NCBI GenBank assembly: GCA_020726005.1
Contig: DYTL01000024.1
Location: forward strand, 1-9,072
Source of the DNA: Microcaldota archaeon
Lineage (GTDB): Archaea; Micrarchaeota; Micrarchaeia; Anstonellales; Bilamarchaeaceae
Direction of reading: 5' to 3'
Length of the DNA: 9,072 bases
Below are positions 5,362 through 9,072 of this stretch, piece after piece. The position numbers and the translations under genes are program-made. Below the pieces are notes generated by a model that made no database searches, was not told the DNA's origin, and saw nothing but the letters and a program-made list of their open reading frames with translations. The number at the start of each line of letters is the position of its first letter. Position 1 is the stretch's first letter.

Positions 5362-5786
5362 TTACAGTAGAAAAAATATCCAACGGAACTGTGATAGACC
5401 ATATCTGTGGAGGAAAAGGAAAAAAAGTCCTTAGTCTTCTTGGAATAAATGAAAATTATCCACACCGTGTCGCGCTTATGATGAACGTTCCAAGCAAGAA
5501 ACTCGGTAAAAAAGATATTGTAAAAATAGAGGGCATTTTTGTGGATGTAGAGAACGCTAATTTGATTGCACTTATTACTCCACATGCCACAATCAATATC
5601 ATCAAAAACGAAAAGGTTGAGAAAAAATTCGTAGCAGAACTTCCTGAAAAACTTTCAATAGGTAAATGTCCGAACCCAAACTGTATAACCAATTTTGAGC
5701 ATGAATTTGAGGAATTTATAAAAAGCAACGAACTTTATAGATGTTCATATTGCGAGCGCCTTTTCAAAGGGGCGGAACTTATCTAA
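5358..5786 (+). CDS. pyrI: Aspartate carbamoyltransferase regulatory subunit
   Basis: 142 aa. Non-catalytic subunit that binds nucleotide effectors in its N-terminal domain and docks on PyrB through a C-terminal zinc domain. The four zinc ligands are visible as C104-x4-C109 and C129-x2-C132. The N-terminal allosteric domain contains the expected GTVIDHI start (residues 10-16), matching where PyrI nucleotide-binding residues lie. I chose ATG 5358 because it overlaps the pyrB stop as ATGA and is preceded by the purine-rich GGGGATGG. An upstream TTG at 5343 would add only five residues. Its presence implies feedback control of the enzyme by CTP and ATP, as known for the family. Confidence 0.97.
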   Translation: MITVEKISNGTVIDHICGGKGKKVLSLLGINENYPHRVALMMNVPSKKLGKKDIVKIEGIFVDVENANLIALITPHATINIIKNEKVEKKFVAELPEKLSIGKCPNPNCITNFEHEFEEFIKSNELYRCSYCERLFKGAELI

Positions 5787-5856
5787 ACGCAACTGCGCAC
5801 TGATACGTTATTGTGTGGCGCAAACTTTATTCTTCAGAATGGAGAGAGGTCAGTTT

Positions 5857-6459
5857 ATGACGGTTATTAATAAATCCCCAATAATAATCCAAAATGGATA
5901 TACACGTGCGCTCTTAAAAGGAACAGAAGTACTCAAAAATAAAGGAATACTTATTTTTCCAACCGATACAGTGTATGGTATTGGTTGCGATGCACGAAAT
6001 GAAAAAACAATCGCAAAAATCTATTTGATGAAAAGGCGTGAGGAAAAGAAACCGTTTGCAGTAATAATGAATGGACTCAGTATGATAAAGGAGTGGTGCG
6101 AACTTAGTGAGAAAGACGAAAAAATAATTATTGAATATTTACCTGGCCCATATACATTTATTCTTAAACTTAAAAAAGGGAAAAAACTCACTGATCAAAC
6201 TGAAAAGATTGGAGTACGCGTACCGCAGCATATATTTATGCGCAAATTAATCGAAAGATTTGGTATGCCTATAGCCGCAACCAGCGCGAATATTAGTGGA
6301 AATAAAGATGCAATAAAGTTTGAAGAAATAGAAAAAGAATTAATTGAAGCCGTAGATTTAGCGATAAATGGGGGGAAAACTTTATTTGGGCAATCTTCTA
6401 CTATAATAGATTTAGTGGAAAAAAAAGTTTTAAGAAAAGGTGCAGGAATTTGGCCATAG
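5857..6459 (+). CDS. Threonylcarbamoyl-AMP synthase, YrdC/Sua5 family
   Basis: Makes threonylcarbamoyl-adenylate from threonine, bicarbonate and ATP. The KEOPS complex then transfers the group to A37 of ANN-decoding tRNAs (t6A). 200 aa, a single YrdC domain without the extra C-terminal Sua5 domain. Visible motifs are FPTDTVYGIG (34-43), KRREEKKP (59-66, the K-x-R substrate-binding region), TSANISG (142-148) and SSTIIDL (180-186). I chose ATG 5857 because GGAGAGGT lies 6 nt before it. GTG 5815 and ATG 5839 would add a non-homologous-looking leader. It follows pyrI by 70 nt on the same strand, a gap with a possible hairpin (TGCGC at 5794-5798, GCGCA at 5818-5822), so it may share the pyr transcript. 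It ends 8 bp before the convergent TnpB remnant. Confidence 0.95.
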   Translation: MTVINKSPIIIQNGYTRALLKGTEVLKNKGILIFPTDTVYGIGCDARNEKTIAKIYLMKRREEKKPFAVIMNGLSMIKEWCELSEKDEKIIIEYLPGPYTFILKLKKGKKLTDQTEKIGVRVPQHIFMRKLIERFGMPIAATSANISGNKDAIKFEEIEKELIEAVDLAINGGKTLFGQSSTIIDLVEKKVLRKGAGIWP

Positions 6460-6467
6460 TCAATTAC

Positions 6468-6761
6468 TCACCCCCTAAAGGAGGAGCCTATAATTACCTC
6501 ATTCTCATCGTTCCTTATAGAACTCGCCGGTGGGGCTACATTCGGCTCATTGATAGAGAACCTGCTCAGGCAAGATATACCTGTTTGAGCGATGTTTCGT
6601 ACAGCGTTTAGGTCTGCATGGAGTTTTACACCACAACTTCCGCATTTGAACTTGAAGAGTTTCATGTTTGAACGGGACGTATATCCGCATTTTGACAGGA
6701 TTTCATTTACGATTATCTGGTTGCTGTTTCTAACAAACCGTCTTTCTCTCTCTGAAAATCT
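6468..6761 (-). pseudogene. TnpB (IS200/IS605-type OrfB) remnant, internally deleted
   Basis: The frame is open from a stop at 6764 to TGA 6468; the first ATG is at 6665. Its first part, SERERRFVRNSNQIIVNEI, resembles the TnpB segment before the RuvC-II glutamate. It then jumps straight to KCGYTSRSN...FKCGSCG...HADLNAVRNIA, the zinc ribbon and RuvC-III aspartate of TnpB. The roughly 50-60 residues that normally lie between, including the catalytic Glu, are missing, as is everything N-terminal. One zinc cysteine is also lost (LSKCG where CxxCG is expected). It cannot be an active nuclease. The C-terminal tail and the element end just beyond it are kept. Its 5' part overlaps the ATPase 3' end in another frame. 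Confidence 0.85.
6471..6484 (-). other. Right-end hairpin of the IS200/IS605 relic
   Basis: CCCCCT and AGGAGG pair (5 of 6) around an AA loop, overlapping the last TnpB codons and lying just before the stop. Short GC-rich hairpins with a TTTAGG-like core at the tnpB 3' end are typical of IS605-family right ends and of the scaffold of the associated omega RNA. Assignment rests on position and form. Confidence 0.45.
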
Positions 6762-9072
6762 TTACAACTTTTTTTTGCTTCTCCAACTAAAAGAACTGTT
6801 GCGGAAACCATAAAAAGAAGTATTAAATCAGAAAATGGAAGTGAATCAGTTGTTTTGAAAAGTACTTGTAATGGTTGAATATAAAGGATAGCAAGTTGAA
6901 GCAGTACAACTAAACTTAATGCAAGAATAAACCATTTGTTTGAAAAAAACGAAGTATAAAAGTGTTCATACCTGGATCTACAATTAAGTGCGTTGAACAC
7001 TTGCATAAATGCGAACACAGTGAATGTTGCAGTAGTCGCTATTTCTGGATGAATTTTTGCATAATATATGTAAATAATGGCGGATATAAACGCCATATAT
7101 AAAGCCATATGCGTTACGTTTGTCAAAAATTCTATATCTATCAAAGATAATCTTTTCATCGGTTTTTTCTTCATTATTCCCTTTTTGGGTTTTTCCAAAC
7201 CAAGCGTAAGTGCAGGCGGTCCATCTACAATTAGATTTATCCAAAAAATGTGTACTGGCTCAAAAATTTTTATACCAATTACAAACGGAATGGAAAGAAC
7301 TACAAGCGCAAAATTTGTTGTAATCTGGAATCTAAGGAAATTGATTATATTTGTAGCAATTCCTCTTCCGAATTCTATTGCTTTTTCTAATGTTGCAAAA
7401 TTATCGTCCATAAGTACAATATCTGCAACTTCCTTACTTACGTCTGTTCCTGAACCCATTACTATTCCTATATGTGCTTTTTTGAGTGCAAGTGCATCGT
7501 TAACCCCATCACCAGTAACAGCAATAATTTCACCGCATTTTACAAGACGTTCCACTATTCTGAGTTTGGATGCAGGTGTCGCTCTTGCAACAACAGTTAT
7601 TTTTTTTAGTACCTTATCAAGTTCTAAATCATTCATATGCATGAGGTCTGACCAATTTACAATATTATCCTTAGTTTCCATCCCAATTTCATGCGCAATT
7701 TTTCTTGCTGTAGACAGATTATCTCCGGTCATAATAAGCACACGTATTCCTGCTTCTTTGTAAATAGCAATTGCTTCTTTTACTCCTTTCCTTATTTGAT
7801 CATGAAGTGCAAGAAAACCAAGAAAGATTAATCCTTTTTCTGAAACAAATTTATGTTTAGATTTTTTATACGCAATTGCAATAACTCGCATTCCTGCATT
7901 AGTGAGATTAGCGAGATTGGAAAATATTTCATCTTTTCGTACACCAACAATTTTTTCTCCATCTTCGCAAACCGAGCACATAGTTAAAATGGTTTCAGGT
8001 GCGCCTTTTGTTATTGCAATCTTTTCTTCATTTATCTCATAAATTCCGGACATTACTTTTTTTACTGAATCGAATGGTTTAAACGAAATACAGGTCGTGG
8101 TCTGTCTGAATTTTTGAATGTCTATCCCTTTTGCGAGTCCTGCAATAACAAAGGCGCGGTCTGTTTCATCACCAACTACTCCATTTTCAGTTATATGTGT
8201 GCTGTTGCACAAATAAGAGTATGAGAGTATTTTTTCAGTTCCGCTTAATTCGGCAACGTTCTTAATTTTTCCATCGTAGATTTTTACTAATGCCATTTTT
8301 CCTTCAGTAATTGTTCCTGTTTTATCGGTTGCTATGAATGTGATGTTACCCAATGTTTCAACAGCCTTAAGTTTGCGTACGAGTGCTTTCTCTGATGCCA
8401 TGTTTTTTACGCCTATCGCCAAGATAATGGTAAGAAAAGTGATCATACCTTCAGGAACAGCAGCAACTATTACCGAAATAGAATAAATTAAAAGTTCTTC
8501 TGTTTTCCATTTGCTAAAAAATATCCCTATTACGAAAAAGATAGCAACTATTGCGAGCGCGGCAAATGTTATTGTTTTTCCAAGTTCGGAAACGGTTTTT
8601 TCTAATGTAGTACTTTCCTTTGAAACATCACCAAGCGTTTTTTCAATTGTACCAAATTCAGTATTCTGTCCTGTTATAGTCGCAATAGCAACTGCACTAC
8701 CTTTTGCTACGAAAGTACCAGCATAGATCATACACTTTCTTTCGGCGAGTGGAGTTTTCTGCGCGACTTTCTCTACATTCTTTTTTATTGGTATAGATTC
8801 GCCAGTAAGCGATGCCTCATTCATTTCTAATCCATATTCGCAGAATATACGCGCATCCACAGGTACCTTTATCCCTTCTTCAAGAAAGATTATATCGCCA
8901 GGTACAAGAAACTGCGAATCTATCAAAGTCTTTTTTCCATCGCGTCGTACCGTTATTTTGGTTTCTGTTAATTTTTTCAGTTCATCCATGCTTTTGTCAG
9001 CACGATATTCTAATAACATGCCGAAAAAGATATTGAGTACAACTACTATTCCTATTGCGAGAGCGTCAAGAT
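6713..9072 (-). CDS. P-type cation-transporting ATPase, P2/calcium-pump type, 5' end outside window
   Basis: The frame is open to the window edge. 768 residues from the ATG at 9019 are present, plus about 17 upstream codons (LDALAIGIVVVLNIFFG) that look like transmembrane helix 2, so the true start lies beyond 9072. Numbered from the ATG at 9019: TGES (72-75, actuator), PEG in TM4 (189-191), phosphorylation site DKTGT (232-236), KGAPE (338-342), MTGD (430-433), TGDGVND (502-508) and the TM6 motif NLIVDGPPALTLG (595-607). Three pairs of hydrophobic helices follow TM4. Asn and Asp of NLIVD match SERCA site residues. In TM5, TTNFALVV has Leu where SERCA has a site-I Glu, more like one-site PMCA-type pumps. 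Calcium is the most likely ion but not proven. The last dozen or so codons (QREKDGLLETATR) overlap the TnpB remnant, so the native tail was probably replaced. Confidence 0.93.
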   Translation of the reverse strand, partial: LDALAIGIVVVLNIFFGMLLEYRADKSMDELKKLTETKITVRRDGKKTLIDSQFLVPGDIIFLEEGIKVPVDARIFCEYGLEMNEASLTGESIPIKKNVEKVAQKTPLAERKCMIYAGTFVAKGSAVAIATITGQNTEFGTIEKTLGDVSKESTTLEKTVSELGKTITFAALAIVAIFFVIGIFFSKWKTEELLIYSISVIVAAVPEGMITFLTIILAIGVKNMASEKALVRKLKAVETLGNITFIATDKTGTITEGKMALVKIYDGKIKNVAELSGTEKILSYSYLCNSTHITENGVVGDETDRAFVIAGLAKGIDIQKFRQTTTCISFKPFDSVKKVMSGIYEINEEKIAITKGAPETILTMCSVCEDGEKIVGVRKDEIFSNLANLTNAGMRVIAIAYKKSKHKFVSEKGLIFLGFLALHDQIRKGVKEAIAIYKEAGIRVLIMTGDNLSTARKIAHEIGMETKDNIVNWSDLMHMNDLELDKVLKKITVVARATPASKLRIVERLVKCGEIIAVTGDGVNDALALKKAHIGIVMGSGTDVSKEVADIVLMDDNFATLEKAIEFGRGIATNIINFLRFQITTNFALVVLSIPFVIGIKIFEPVHIFWINLIVDGPPALTLGLEKPKKGIMKKKPMKRLSLIDIEFLTNVTHMALYMAFISAIIYIYYAKIHPEIATTATFTVFAFMQVFNALNCRSRYEHFYTSFFSNKWFILALSLVVLLQLAILYIQPLQVLFKTTDSLPFSDLILLFMVSATVLLVGEAKKSCKDFQREKDGLLETATR

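Noticed and set aside
5815..5856. GTG 5815 or ATG 5839 as start of the threonylcarbamoyl-AMP synthase
   Set aside because: A good Shine-Dalgarno (GGAGAGGT) is placed for ATG 5857, and the leader does not look like family sequence.
7077..7763. 228-aa plus-strand ORF opposite the ATPase
   Set aside because: It is antisense to strongly conserved ATPase motifs and has no recognisable features of its own.

Overview
The window is an AT-rich, densely packed piece of an archaeal chromosome. Archaeal signs are a two-gene aspartate carbamoyltransferase (pyrB-pyrI) joined by an ATGA overlap, an archaeo-eukaryotic-type primase, a RecJ/GAN-like DHH nuclease, tRNA genes without an encoded CCA but with introns, and TATA-like boxes placed for leaderless or short-leader transcripts. 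A small single-polypeptide primase without a visible zinc knuckle, together with a tRNA intron at an unusual position, suggests a DPANN-type lineage (ARMAN-like groups come to mind). That placement is inference and rests on no database search.

Layout. On the minus strand at the left are a secreted or anchored repeat protein (38-601) and a DHH/DHHA1 phosphoesterase (663-1955). Upstream of them on the same strand lie two tRNA genes: tRNA-Leu(CAG), split by two introns (2114-2366), and tRNA-Gln(CTG) with a canonical anticodon-loop intron (2428-2541). A 39-bp AT-rich gap separates tRNA-Gln from a divergent plus-strand pair: an 80-residue unknown protein and a primase (2590-3959), also joined by an ATGA overlap. 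Then comes about 240-290 bp of non-coding DNA with an inverted-repeat element (4040-4106), followed by a small, probably frameshifted ORF (4198-4414). Next is the plus-strand operon pyrB-pyrI and a threonylcarbamoyl-AMP synthase (4474-6459). Facing it on the minus strand are a deleted TnpB remnant (6468-6761) and a P-type cation ATPase that runs off the right edge (6713-9072). The ATPase's last codons are shared, in another frame, with the TnpB remnant.

How the genes relate. The primase and the DHH nuclease could both serve the replisome. PyrB and PyrI form the regulated first committed enzyme of pyrimidine synthesis. The YrdC protein makes the intermediate for the t6A modification of tRNA. 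The ATPase is an ion pump. The most notable signal is the tRNA-Leu gene. Its T-loop is cut at position 59/60 by a 123-nt intron with a textbook bulge-helix-bulge, and a second intron separates the D-arm from the anticodon arm.
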